This document shows positions 1 through 8,397 of a DNA stretch of 64,000 nt, piece after piece. A model generated the notes under the pieces. The model saw nothing but the letters and a program-made list of their open reading frames with translations. It had not been told where the DNA came from and made no database searches. Each line of letters starts with the position of its first letter. The stretch's first letter is position 1. This DNA comes from Mesorhizobium loti (GTDB lineage Bacteria > Pseudomonadota > Alphaproteobacteria > Rhizobiales > Rhizobiaceae), in NCBI GenBank assembly GCA_014189435.1, contig CP050295.1:372001-436000 (forward strand). Direction: 5' to 3'. Made by a program: the position numbers and the translations under genes.

Positions 1-33
1 AAAAATGAAAAGGATCGTCGAACTCAAGAAGGT

Positions 34-183
34 TTGGCCCCGCCTATCCGAGCCCACATGACGGAGTTCGGCATCATTGCGGCGAAGGGCGCACAGAACG
101 TCGATCGATTGAAGGAACAACTGGATCTGCTGCCGGAAGTGGCCCGGATGCCCGTGAGTTTGCTCTTCGATCAGTTGGCTGTT
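34..183 (+). pseudogene. IS110-family transposase fragment
   Basis: About 50 codons read like the middle of an IS110-type transposase (RAHMTEFGIIAAKG followed by LPEVARMPVSLLFDQLA). No catalytic N-terminal part precedes it in frame, and the similarity fades after about position 180, so this is an inactive scrap at the left edge of an IS-rich stretch. The family call rests on a remembered motif; the limits are approximate. Confidence 0.5.
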
Positions 184-268
184 AGCGGTCGTCAGGAAGT
201 GCGCATAAACGGTGCCATGTGCTGTTTGGGGTTTTCCTGTGAGAGAGGTAGGGACCTGCTGATTTCGT

Positions 269-496
269 TTAATCGGTCGGGGCATTGAGGTTTTGGATCT
301 CCTGCTGGATGTCGAGGGCGTAGCATAACCAGATCTTGTCGCGCAGTTCGGTGAGGAGCTCGAAGACGGCGAGCGCCTGGTCGGGTGTCAGTGCGACGGC
401 GTCGCCGCACACTACCAGCCTTCTCGACCACCTCATGAATATGGACCAGGCTCCCGGCCCAAGGATGCCACGGGTAAAAAAGCTCGTGCTCCGCGA
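269..496 (-). pseudogene. Remnant of IS-associated small ORFs (DUF5372-like)
   Basis: On the minus strand two plausible coding scraps follow each other in different frames. The upstream one (about 496-413) reads HELFYPWHPWAGSLVHIHEV, resembling DUF5372 proteins found beside mobile elements. The downstream one (about 421-269, ending in TAA) reads VFELLTELRDKIW. The first is cut at its 5' side by the DDE element that begins at 497. The frame change between them and the missing start argue for decay. I do not recognise the second piece. Confidence 0.35.
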
Positions 497-2562
497 TCTC
501 GTGTTGCCTCACGTAATTTTGTTACCGGCTGCCTCACCAAGAATGTTACCCGCTCGCCAGACGTGTGGAATCTGAAGCGAGGTATGGCGCTAGGCTGCTG
601 ACCTCGCCGATGAGCCGCTGCACGGCTTGTTGTCGCCACGCCCTTACTCGCTTCTGCAACGTGTGAAGCTGGCGCAAGCTGTATCGCCCGGGATAACGGA
701 CCTGGAACTCGACGAGAAGTTCAAGTGCGGTCTGATCCGGACGCTTTTCAAGGCATCGTGCCATCTCTTCCCAATGGTCCTTAAAGATGTCTGGACGTCG
801 GCCACGCGGTTTGTCGTTGAGCCGACGATACGTCTTCGGCCCAACGACAACACCGCGTGCGCGAGCTGCTTGGCGCCACAGATTGACCCGTCGGACGAGT
901 GTTTTGTACTGCTTGCGGGTAAATCGACCTGGAAACTGGACACACAGCTCTTCGAAGAGTTGCGTGGCATTGATGTTGGGGAATTCTTCCAATCGGCGGC
1001 AAACGATCGGCCACACCATGCGGAGCGCCTGGACGCGGGCTTGGCCAGGCTCGGCGTAGACCGGCTTCGGCTTCTCCTGCATCTTCGCGGCTTTCGCGGC
1101 AGGAGTGGGTGAGATCACCGGCTTGAGCGCGGCGGTGGGAGCCGCAATAAGGACTTGCGTCGAGACCTTTTGTAGACTTCGTAGGTAACGCGGTTTGGCT
1201 TCGGTGGAGAATGTCGGACGGATTTCGCCCGCATGCCAGGCACTCGACAGGCTTGCTACGAACGCGGCCAGGTCGGGTGGTTCGGATGTCGGCGGCGGCG
1301 GTGTTTCGCCGTCAGCCAGGGCTGCGAGATAGGCCTGCACAGCTCGTATCTCCTCCAGAAGCTTCAGCGGATCGAGGTCGGCGGCGATCTCGCGCAGCTT
1401 GCTCTTGGCAGCCATCGGGATGCCCTCCGCCTGCAGGAGACGCTCACAGGGCGTCTGCGGCGGATGATAGCGCTTGGCCACCTTCGCTCCGTCGCGCTGC
1501 TTGGCAGCCAGCTTGAACGAGGGCTGGAAGAAGTTCACAAACAGCCGGGATGCCCCGTAAAGGCGCGTGATCGCTCTGGCCGCCGCCAAGCCTTCAAAGC
1601 GCCGATAACCCAGGAGCTTCCGTACAACGGCGCCATTTTTCTGCTCTATCCACGCTTGGTCGTTCTTACGGTAAGGCCGCGAGCGAGTGAGTTCGATGCC
1701 GTGACCAAGGCAATATTCGATCAGCCTGTTGTTGACGAACTCGCTGCCATTATCCACATCCAGCGCTCTCAGGGCAAAGGGCAAGCCCATGCGGATGCGC
1801 TCGAGTGTCTCGACCACGAGGGTGCCTTCTCGGACCACGATGGGCGCGGCCTCCGTCCATCCGCTCGCGATATCGGTCAGAACCAGGCTGTGAACGTAGC
1901 TACCGCGGTTGGCCTCTCCGCAATGAGCAACCAGGTCCATTTCCATGCTGCCGGGAAGCGGCTCGTTCCAGTCAGCAAAGGTGCGCATTTTGATGCGCCG
2001 CCGCGGCTCTGGCACAACCCTTGGCGGCTTTTTCGTACGCATGGTGCGCCTCGGCATCTGGAGCAAGCGGTCGATCGTCGCGGCGCTCATAGACAGGATC
2101 TTGTGGCGTATCTCCTCCGCGAGCTTCAAATGATCGTTGCGTTCCAGCGCCGGCAATAGAATGGGCAGCAGTGCCTTAAGGCGCTTGCCGCAGACTCGAT
2201 CTGAAGCTTCCCACAGCACAATCAACGCGCCCCGAGCGGCCTCGTCATAGAGCGACGGGCGTTGACGGGTCTGCCGGCTCCTCGGCTGCGGGGGGCTGTT
2301 CAGGACACGGATTGCGGACTTTTCATGATAACCCGTCGCCGCGATGAACTCCTCCAAGATCCTGCGCTTGTCCTTGTTCGCTGCGGCCGCATAGCGAACC
2401 CTGACCGCATTGGCGAGTTCCATGCGAATAGCATGCGTCATCTTCGTCGTCATGATGCCTCCCTCGTGGTGAGAGCATCATCGCGGTATTCGCCTTCACG
2501 GGTAACATTTTAGGTGAGGCAACCAAGACGCGCGGTAACATTTTCTTTGAGGCAATGCGACA
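497..2562 (-). mobile_element. 2.07-kb insertion sequence with 6-bp target duplication
   Basis: The ends are imperfect inverted repeats (TNTCGNNTTGCCTCA at 497-511, matched by the complement of 2548-2562). CCGCGA stands directly outside both ends (491-496 and 2563-2568), as expected for a target-site duplication. Just inside each end a motif of about 20 bases (GCCTCA...TGTTACC) occurs twice in tandem: 506-526 and 531-550 at the left, and 2501-2520 and 2534-2553 in complement at the right. The single gene inside is a DDE transposase. The perfect flanking duplication suggests a fairly recent insertion, apparently into the seam between the DUF5372-like remnant and an IS3 remnant. IS family not assigned with confidence. 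Confidence 0.75.
546..2453 (-). CDS. DDE (rve-type) transposase, about 635 aa
   Basis: Cuts and joins the ends of the surrounding element. The N-terminal 150 residues are helical and probably bind DNA. The integrase core follows with the catalytic triad visible as D in MEMDLVAHCG, D in ALDVDNGSEF and E in WIEQKNGAV, the last two about 35 residues apart as in retroviral-type integrases. The C-terminal third contains two similar segments of about 55 residues (PGRFTRKQYKTLVRRVNLWR and PGRYSLRQLHTLQKRVRAWR) that look like duplicated DNA-binding helices. The gene is intact, fills the element, and starts 50 bases inside the right terminal repeats. It is much longer than IS3 or IS481 enzymes. Exact family uncertain. 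Confidence 0.85.
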   Translation of the reverse strand: MTTKMTHAIRMELANAVRVRYAAAANKDKRRILEEFIAATGYHEKSAIRVLNSPPQPRSRQTRQRPSLYDEAARGALIVLWEASDRVCGKRLKALLPILLPALERNDHLKLAEEIRHKILSMSAATIDRLLQMPRRTMRTKKPPRVVPEPRRRIKMRTFADWNEPLPGSMEMDLVAHCGEANRGSYVHSLVLTDIASGWTEAAPIVVREGTLVVETLERIRMGLPFALRALDVDNGSEFVNNRLIEYCLGHGIELTRSRPYRKNDQAWIEQKNGAVVRKLLGYRRFEGLAAARAITRLYGASRLFVNFFQPSFKLAAKQRDGAKVAKRYHPPQTPCERLLQAEGIPMAAKSKLREIAADLDPLKLLEEIRAVQAYLAALADGETPPPPTSEPPDLAAFVASLSSAWHAGEIRPTFSTEAKPRYLRSLQKVSTQVLIAAPTAALKPVISPTPAAKAAKMQEKPKPVYAEPGQARVQALRMVWPIVCRRLEEFPNINATQLFEELCVQFPGRFTRKQYKTLVRRVNLWRQAARARGVVVGPKTYRRLNDKPRGRRPDIFKDHWEEMARCLEKRPDQTALELLVEFQVRYPGRYSLRQLHTLQKRVRAWRQQAVQRLIGEVSSLAPYLASDSTRLASG

Positions 2563-2580
2563 CCGCGATCCCGTGGGCGT

Positions 2581-2685
2581 TCTGTCGTCGTGTTGTACAA
2601 CGAGGTGCGCCCGCATGGGGCGATCGGGCACAAGGTCCCGATCTCGTTGCTCAATCACGATGGCGCCGCCAGCCCGCCATCGTGA
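2581..2685 (+). pseudogene. IS3-family transposase C-terminal tail
   Basis: Thirty-four codons ending in TGA at 2685 read LYNEVRPHGAIGHKVP, the typical carboxyl end of IS3-group OrfB transposases (YN..RPH.....P). No catalytic core precedes it, because the DDE element lies directly upstream. The following 45 bases are probably the rest of that IS end, before the truncated IS1380 copy begins near 2735. Confidence 0.65.
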
Positions 2686-2734
2686 GAAAGCCGGGAAACT
2701 GCACCTTCCGGCGGTCCAGAGAATGGTATCGGAG

Positions 2735-3348
2735 CAGGCGCAATTGCTGGCCGCCATGTACGGCGTCAAACGTGTCGTCGATGTCGAGCACAATCCGCTT
2801 CGGCACCTGCCGGAAGGAAGCGCAATAGAGATCGACCATCGCCCGCCCCATCGCGACCAGCTCCCGCACGCCGGGCAGGTTCTCCAGCCGGCAGATCGTC
2901 GACTGGGAGGCCAGATCCCGACCCGACGGCAGCGCATCCTGGGCCATCTTGAAGACCGGATCGGAGCGCAGCCGGTTGGCGTCATTGCCATCCTCATAGC
3001 CGGCGGCGATCATCTTCATGCGAAAGCCGATCATGTCCGCCAGGCTGTGGACGACCTGGTCCGGGCAGCGCGGATCATCGATGCAACGCGCCAGACGGTC
3101 GGCCACCCGCAGTCGTTTTTCCACCTCGGCCAGCACCAGAACGCCACAGTTGGAGGACAACATGCCGCCGTTGAAACGGGCGACGACGGACTTGCCGCCC
3201 ACTGATGACAAACCGCTCAGCGGCAGGGTAAGATCATTCATGGCGGGTGTGGTCTCCGGGAAATGATTCGGATCGGCTTTAGCAACCAAATCCTACGTCA
3301 TTTCAACGGCTTGCGCCACATCCGCCAACCCGCCGTGAATTTTTCGGG
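2735..3348 (-). pseudogene. Truncated IS1380-family element (5' half)
   Basis: This is an inverted, diverged copy of the left part of the complete IS1380 at 6398-8016. The transposase starts at the ATG at 3241 (MNDLTLPLSGLSSVGG) and follows the complete copy for about 168 residues to QQLRL, then breaks at about 2735 where foreign sequence begins. The element's left end lies at 3348, followed outside by CTAG (3349-3352), the same tetranucleotide that flanks the complete copy. Only one catalytic aspartate region (LDIDDTFDAVHG) is left, so it cannot encode an active enzyme. Confidence 0.8.
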
Positions 3349-3352
3349 CTAG

Positions 3353-3943
3353 ATAGCTCACGTGTTGTTGTTGGTGGGCGCCCCGGCAACCGCTTCATCT
3401 TGTCAACCAGCCGCTCCAGCGATCCCGCGCGTTCCAACTCCGCAAAGAAATGATGCGGCGTGACGCTACCCAGCCGGTGCCTCTCGGCCAGTTTCCACAC
3501 ATAGGGATAGTCGACCATGAAATTGGATCGAGGCGACGCCTTGGATGGTCCAGCCTTGGTCAGGATGCCGCCGCCCACGAGCCGATCGGGAAGGAATTTG
3601 CCACCGAGAGCCATGCCGCCGATGCGTTGCCGGCCATGTTCTTCCACCGATCGGGCATACTGCAAACAACGTCCCATGTGAATGAAAAAGACCGTTCAGA
3701 ACAACGCTACAGCACGGGCTCTCACGGCGGGAATCCGAAGTTGTGACTGCAGGGGGAAGCGCCTTAGGCTTGGGTGGCATGCTTGTCTCACGCCAGTGGA
3801 TTGGGATGTGGTGTGCCCGTGCTGACTTCCTCTGGCGAGCCGGCCCACCGCGGGTTTGGTTACCACCCTTGTTTGACATTCTCCGTTGCCCAGCAGCCTA
3901 CAATGCTTCCTACGCCCAACCTGGTCGCTGCAGCAAACCAGTG
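3353..3943. other. 590-bp stretch without a recognised gene
   Basis: Two overlapping minus-strand frames are open here (about 3303-3677 and 3466-3879), but neither resembles a family I know and they contradict each other. The segment FMVDYPYVWKLAERHRLGSV (about 3460-3515, minus) has the most protein-like composition and could be a scrap of a real gene. No hairpin terminator or promoter was identified. Confidence 0.4.
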
Positions 3944-5038
3944 TCATTGAGGGATTCGAATAATCGCCTCAAAACCATCCTCGCGACCTGGGGCAGGCGA
4001 GGCAAATTCAAGGCTGCCCCCGACGTGCTTGATAACATGATTAGCGAGGGGTAGACCAGGGAAGTCCGGCTGAGTCTTACGACGCTCATATTCATATCGC
4101 TCTGTTATTTCGTCAAGGTCTGGGAGGGGCACCACCGGTCCTGCGTTTACAATGGCGATAGTTCCATTAGCTCGGACGGAAACTGTTGCCAGGGTATCGG
4201 GCAGTCCATGTGTGAGTGCATTGTCGAGTAGGTAATGAAGCGCGAGGTCAACCGCAAGGGCGTCTTCAAATTTGCGCACCAAAGAGGGGCAGCCGTCGAC
4301 GTCAAGGATTAGCCGTCCGGCAAACCACGGCTTTTTCAAGAGGTCATTAACCTTTGACCGAACCTCTCGGACAAGATCGACGTGGTCTAGGACCGATTCG
4401 GCCACGAAACTGTACCCGACGCCACGCACTGTCGCTATTCGGTCCCCGCCGATCTTCTTGCGGAGCCGGCTAACATAAACCTCCACGGTGTTGCTCTCAA
4501 TCTCCGAACCCAAGGAAAAGAGTACGTCCTCGATCTTCGCCTTCGAAACTAACGTTCCGGGCCGGCGCAGAAGGCAGTTGAAAACTGTCCATTCGCATGC
4601 AGTCAGGTAGACCGGCTGCCCGTCGCGCTCGCAGCGCCGCTCGGCCGAGTTTATTGACAGCGTCCCGACACAATATGGCTCCGGGAACTTCCCATGACGA
4701 CGCCCCACGGCATGAATGCGCGCGGAAAGTACGCCGAAATTGAACGGCTTGGCCAAATAGTCGGCGGCACCAGCGTTGAGCCCCTCGATTTCGTCCTGAT
4801 CGCGGCCTGCCACGATGATGACCGGTGCCGAATCAGGCCGCTTCTTCATCTCCCGCAGGTAGTCGATGCCGTTGCCGTCTGGCAGCTCAATGTCGAGCAG
4901 AACAAGGTCGTAGGCGAACAGACTTGCTTTATCCCGCGCTTCGGACAGGTCCTTGGCCCAGTCGACCGCGTGGCCCATCGTATGTTCGCGTACATCGCGG
5001 ACAAAGTCCTCGTTGTGTCCAATGAGCAAAATATACAT
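3944..5038 (-). CDS. Response regulator (REC + winged helix) fused to a HATPase-like domain
   Basis: One uninterrupted frame of about 364 residues. Residues 1-115 form a receiver domain with the phospho-acceptor Asp in LVLLDIELPDG and the conserved Lys in YLAKPFN. Residues about 125-222 are an OmpR-type winged helix (VEVYVSRLRKKIG, VRGVGYSFV). Residues about 225-364 look like the ATPase half of a histidine kinase, with an N-box (LHYLLDNALTHG) and a final G-rich segment (PLANHVIKHVGGSLEF). No His-phosphorylated dimerisation domain is present, and the usual DxGxG and GLGL ATP-lid motifs are altered (NAGPVV, GLPLAN), so ATP binding is doubtful. The start at 5038 is preferred because GGAG stands 6 bases upstream. 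It may be a natural architecture or an in-frame deletion joining a regulator-kinase operon. Confidence 0.8.
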   Translation of the reverse strand: MYILLIGHNEDFVRDVREHTMGHAVDWAKDLSEARDKASLFAYDLVLLDIELPDGNGIDYLREMKKRPDSAPVIIVAGRDQDEIEGLNAGAADYLAKPFNFGVLSARIHAVGRRHGKFPEPYCVGTLSINSAERRCERDGQPVYLTACEWTVFNCLLRRPGTLVSKAKIEDVLFSLGSEIESNTVEVYVSRLRKKIGGDRIATVRGVGYSFVAESVLDHVDLVREVRSKVNDLLKKPWFAGRLILDVDGCPSLVRKFEDALAVDLALHYLLDNALTHGLPDTLATVSVRANGTIAIVNAGPVVPLPDLDEITERYEYERRKTQPDFPGLPLANHVIKHVGGSLEFASPAPGREDGFEAIIRIPQ

Positions 5039-5162
5039 GCCGAGCTCCATTAATATCGCAGGGTTCATGCCTAATGACGGAACCTGACGCTACGCTGAAC
5101 CCCCGTGGCGCAAATGTCCGGCGGCTTTCAAGCTGCCGTCAGCTACGGGTGTTAGAAGCCCG

Positions 5163-5471
5163 TTACGGAACAACCAAAAAAGGCAAATTATCGACGCCAT
5201 TCTTTTCTCGGCACTTTTTATTCATGTGACCACCGTTGGCGCTGCATCGGCCGTCGGCAAATCCGACGTTGGGATCGCCGAAAGGCGACCCTGCCAAGCG
5301 GTACTGACCAAGCTTGAAGCGGCCCGAAGGCAGATCGGGCGGCGGCGCGACGCTCAGCAATTCGCGCGCGAGTGCGAGGCTGACCTTGCGAGAGCCGCCG
5401 GCGAGCAAGCCGTAGTGCCGGATGCGGTGGAAGCCACGCGGCAGGATGTGGAGCAGGAATCTGCGGGCACA
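5163..5471 (-). pseudogene. IS91-family (Y2) transposase C-terminal remnant
   Basis: The minus-strand translation contains RRFLLHILPRGFHRIRHYGL followed by a stretch ending in ARELLSVAPP, the characteristic C-terminal part of IS91-type rolling-circle transposases (FIRRFLLHVLP.GF.RIRHYG). The tyrosine-bearing catalytic core and HUH motif that should precede it are absent. The remaining reading frame on either side is not family-like. Dead fragment. Confidence 0.7.
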
Positions 5472-5478
5472 GAAGAAA

Positions 5479-5512
5479 AAGCCCGCTGCCGGGAGGAGGT
5501 GGCAGCGGGCTT
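5479..5512 (-). terminator. Rho-independent terminator (minus strand)
   Basis: Perfect 12-bp stem AAGCCCGCTGCC / GGCAGCGGGCTT with a 10-base loop. Read on the minus strand the stem is followed by a T-rich run (GGGCTTTTTCTTCTG), the classical intrinsic terminator form. No intact gene now precedes it, so it has probably been left behind by a deleted gene. Confidence 0.75.
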
Positions 5513-6274
5513 GATTTGAAATGCAGCGCGGGAGGAGGTGCACTGCATTCAGCGTCGGCATCGCATCTGGGAGGAGTAGATGGCCGACAGGAGGATCATA
5601 TCGGTTGCCGAAAATATTGCAATGCACAAAACTGTGTATCGCACCTGCGAACACGTTACCTGGGCCGCGCATCAGGTGGCGGCTCAGCTCAGTCCGGAAA
5701 TCGCAATACCGCCTCGTCGTGACATATTCGGCCTTCCTGTAGGCGGCTTCCAGCCCCGCGGGCCGCGGCAAGCGAGCTGGTGAGTTTTCTCGCTTTATAG
5801 AACGGCCGCTTGCCGTACGAGAGGGATGGCGGCTCCCAGTCGGGATCAGGCTGTCGGCGAAGCTGAAGCCCAGCGATACGGGTCTTCTCCCATCGGGCGT
5901 CCATCCCTGCCGAAAGTTCCGGCACGACCGCCAGGAGAGATGGAGAATGTAACTGTGCTACAGGCCGTCAGACGATGGTACGAAAAGAGGAGTGCGATCC
6001 GGGCGCCGCTGGCGACGAGCCGCACAGGTGCTCATTCTTCTCGACAAGCGCACCGCGTACTACGAAGCGCAGCGTGGCGCGGTCCCGGGCTCATGACGAT
6101 GCCCGCGAATTCGTCCATAGGGCGAAAGTTGGCGCCGAGATCGCCCACATCGCGCCAGAGGCAGAGGCGGAGATGGACGTCGACGTCGTGCGAGCGGTCG
6201 ACGACGACGAGCTTGATCGGCACCGACCTGGGTCAACGCACAGGATCTGACTGCGCCCGTGGCCCCAGAGCAGG
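5513..6274. other. 760-bp degenerate stretch, no recognised gene
   Basis: Short open frames exist on both strands, but none gives a recognisable protein. The minus-strand piece LVVVDRSHDVDVHLRLCLWR (about 6160-6220) has protein-like composition and may be a scrap of a lost gene between the IS91 remnant and the deformylase. Confidence 0.4.
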
Positions 6275-6397
6275 CTATGGAACACGCAGCAGTTTCTCAT
6301 ATCTCTTGATCAGCCGATCCCGCTTCAGACGCGAGAGCTTCTGGATCCAGAAGATTCCATCGAGTTGATCAATCTCATGTTGGTGGCAGACAGCTAG

Positions 6398-8016
6398 CCT
6401 GAAAAATTCATGGGGGTTGGTGGATGTGGCGCAAGCCGTTGAAATGACTTAGGATTTGGTTGCTTAAGCCGATCCGAACCATTTCCCGGAGACCACACCC
6501 ACCATGAACGATCTTACGCTGCCGCTGAGCGGTTTGTCATCAGTCGGCGGCAAGTCCGTCGTCGCCCGTTTCGACGGCGGCATGCTGTCGTCCAACAGCG
6601 GCGTTCTGGCTTTGGCCGAGGTGGAAAAGCGGTTGCGGGTGGCCGAGCGTCTGGCGCGTTGCATCGACGATCCGCGCTGCCCGGACCAGGTCGTCCACAG
6701 CCTGGCGGACATGATCGGCTTTCGCATGAAGATGATTGCCGCCGGCTACGAGGACGGCAACGACGCCAACCGGCTGCGCCGCGATCCGGTCTTCAAGATG
6801 GCCCAGGATGCGCTGCCGTCGGGTCGGGATCTGGCGTCGCAATCGACGCTGTGCCGGCTGGAGAACCTGCCCGGCGTGCGGGAGCTGGTTGCGATGGGGC
6901 GGGCGATGGTCGATCTCTATTGCGCCTCGTTCCGGCAGGTGCCGAAGCGGATCGTACTCGACATTGACGACACCTTCGACGCTGTGCACGGAGGCCAACA
7001 GCTTCGCCTGTTCAATGCCCACCATGACGAGTACGGCTTCCAGCCGATCGTAGTGTTCGATGGTGCGGGACGGTTCGTCAGCGCGATCCTGCGACCGGCC
7101 AAGCGGCCGAGTGGGGCTGAGATCCGCCCCCACCTGCGCCGTCTGGTGCGGGCGATCCGGATCAACTGGCCGAACATTCGAATCCTGCTCCGCGGCGATA
7201 GCCATTATTGCAGCCCGCAGGTCATCGACTGGTGCCGCGCCAACGACGTCGACTTCATCTTTGGCCTCGCGCCCACCACGACCCTGCGCAAGCATGTCGC
7301 GGATCTGGAGGCCAGCACGACGGCGCGCTTCGAAGCGTCGGCCAAGACAGGCAAGGTCCGCAGGTTCAAGGAGTTCGTTGACGGCGCCGCTAGTTGGAGC
7401 CGCGTCGAGCGCATCATCGCGCGGGTCGAGGTCGGCGCCCAAGGTGCCGACACCCGCTTCATCGTCACCAATCTGGCCAGTGGCAAGGCCAAGGCGCTCT
7501 ACGAGGACCTCTACTGCCGGCGCGGCGCGGCCGAGAACCACATCAAGTCCTGGAAGACGCATCTTGCCGCCGACCGCACATCCTGCACAAGAGCGACGGC
7601 CAACCAGTTCCGGCTCTTCCTGCATGCCGGCGCCTACTGGCTGATGTGGAGCCTGCGCGCTGCGATGCCGAGGCGCTCGAGCTTTGCCGTCGCCCAATTT
7701 GACACGCTGCGATTGCGCCTCATCAAAATCGCCGCGCGGGTGGTCGAGATGAAAACGCAAATCCGCCTGCACCTGCCGACATCCTGCCCCGACCAGCGTA
7801 TTCTGCGCATCGTCCTCGATCGCATCCCCCAACTCGTGACATAGCGACGGGGCCAAGATGCCCCGAACCGAACCCGCCAACATCAACCCGCAAACCCCGC
7901 CTCCCATCACCGACGGATCAGCCCCGCCGCCCGACCAGGCTTGTCAAAATGCACCCACATCGCGACCAAATCGTAGCTTCAGGCCGCCGACAACTCATCG
8001 CTGTGCATCAAGGCGG
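6398..8016 (+). mobile_element. Complete IS1380-family insertion sequence (1619 bp)
   Basis: Its limits are set by the disrupted deformylase gene: coding sequence stops at 6397 and resumes at 8021, and CTAG occurs on both sides (6394-6397 and 8017-8020), a 4-bp target duplication. The left end begins CCTGAAAAATTCA, as in other IS1380 members. The right end (complement CCGCCTTGATGCACAG) matches it only weakly, as the short terminal repeats of this family often do. The length suits the family. A truncated inverted relative lies at 2735-3348, so recombination between the two could invert the DNA carrying the response-regulator fusion. Confidence 0.85.
6504..7844 (+). CDS. IS1380-family transposase (446 aa)
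   Basis: Full-length DDE transposase that should mobilise the surrounding element. Visible landmarks are the first acidic region VLDIDDTFDAVHGGQ, the second region LLRGDSHYCSPQVIDWC, and a late glutamate region CRRGAAENHIKSWKTHL, which carries the YxREK-like spacing of IS4/IS1380 enzymes. The start is the ATG preceded by the leader CATTTCCCGGAGACCACAC, shared with the truncated copy. Length and frame are intact, so the copy is potentially active. Confidence 0.9.
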   Translation: MNDLTLPLSGLSSVGGKSVVARFDGGMLSSNSGVLALAEVEKRLRVAERLARCIDDPRCPDQVVHSLADMIGFRMKMIAAGYEDGNDANRLRRDPVFKMAQDALPSGRDLASQSTLCRLENLPGVRELVAMGRAMVDLYCASFRQVPKRIVLDIDDTFDAVHGGQQLRLFNAHHDEYGFQPIVVFDGAGRFVSAILRPAKRPSGAEIRPHLRRLVRAIRINWPNIRILLRGDSHYCSPQVIDWCRANDVDFIFGLAPTTTLRKHVADLEASTTARFEASAKTGKVRRFKEFVDGAASWSRVERIIARVEVGAQGADTRFIVTNLASGKAKALYEDLYCRRGAAENHIKSWKTHLAADRTSCTRATANQFRLFLHAGAYWLMWSLRAAMPRRSSFAVAQFDTLRLRLIKIAARVVEMKTQIRLHLPTSCPDQRILRIVLDRIPQLVT

Positions 8017-8397
8017 CTAGCAAGCCGTCGGCTTCTTCGACCTGCTCGACGCCGTCCAAATCCTGATAGCCTACGCGAACGAGGGCATGGCGTTCGATCT
8101 CCTCAGTGACGCCTGGCATCGAGACACTACCTTCCGTGTGCCGGATCATTTCGGCGGAGGCCCAAAGGATAGCCGGATTGACGTAAGTCCGGAGCCGCGC
8201 TGGGGACAGTTCGATTACGACCAGTCGCTTCAAAATGCCGATATGCGGGCGGTGATCCCGATGCCAGGCGCCGCGTGCATGGTGTCCGCCAGGTCGATGG
8301 CGAGGTTCCGCAATTCGTCATCGAAGTCTGTTACGGGCTCGGCGACAGCTCGAAGGCGACGGTCGGGAAATCTCACGATCGGCCGGACCGTCACATG

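Larger units (their letters stand above)
6275..8394 (-). pseudogene. def: Peptide deformylase-like gene split by IS1380
   Basis: Peptide deformylases remove the formyl group from new N-termini using a metal held by Cys and two His. The 5' part (GTG start at 8394) reads [20 protein letters not shown], then the motif 1 region APGIGITA, then EGSVSMPG, where the family has EGCxS. It stops at DGLL where the IS begins. The 3' part (6397-6275) resumes with QHEIDQLDG (the HExxD/H motif) and KLSRLKRDRLIKRYEKL. Removing 6398-8016 plus one CTAG copy joins the halves exactly in frame (DGLL-AVCHQHEID). A further one-base loss near 8253 (between GIGITA and [10 protein letters not shown]) also breaks the frame. 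Motif 2 lacks its metal-binding Cys (Ser instead), so even the ancestor may have been a deformylase-like variant. Confidence 0.85.

Noticed and set aside
1233..2159. Long plus-strand frame opposite the DDE transposase
   Set aside because: Antisense shadow of the transposase gene in GC-rich DNA; no ribosome-binding site and no protein-like motif.
6540..7910. 456-codon minus-strand frame opposite the IS1380 transposase
   Set aside because: Antisense shadow; the plus-strand frame has the conserved acidic motifs and family length.
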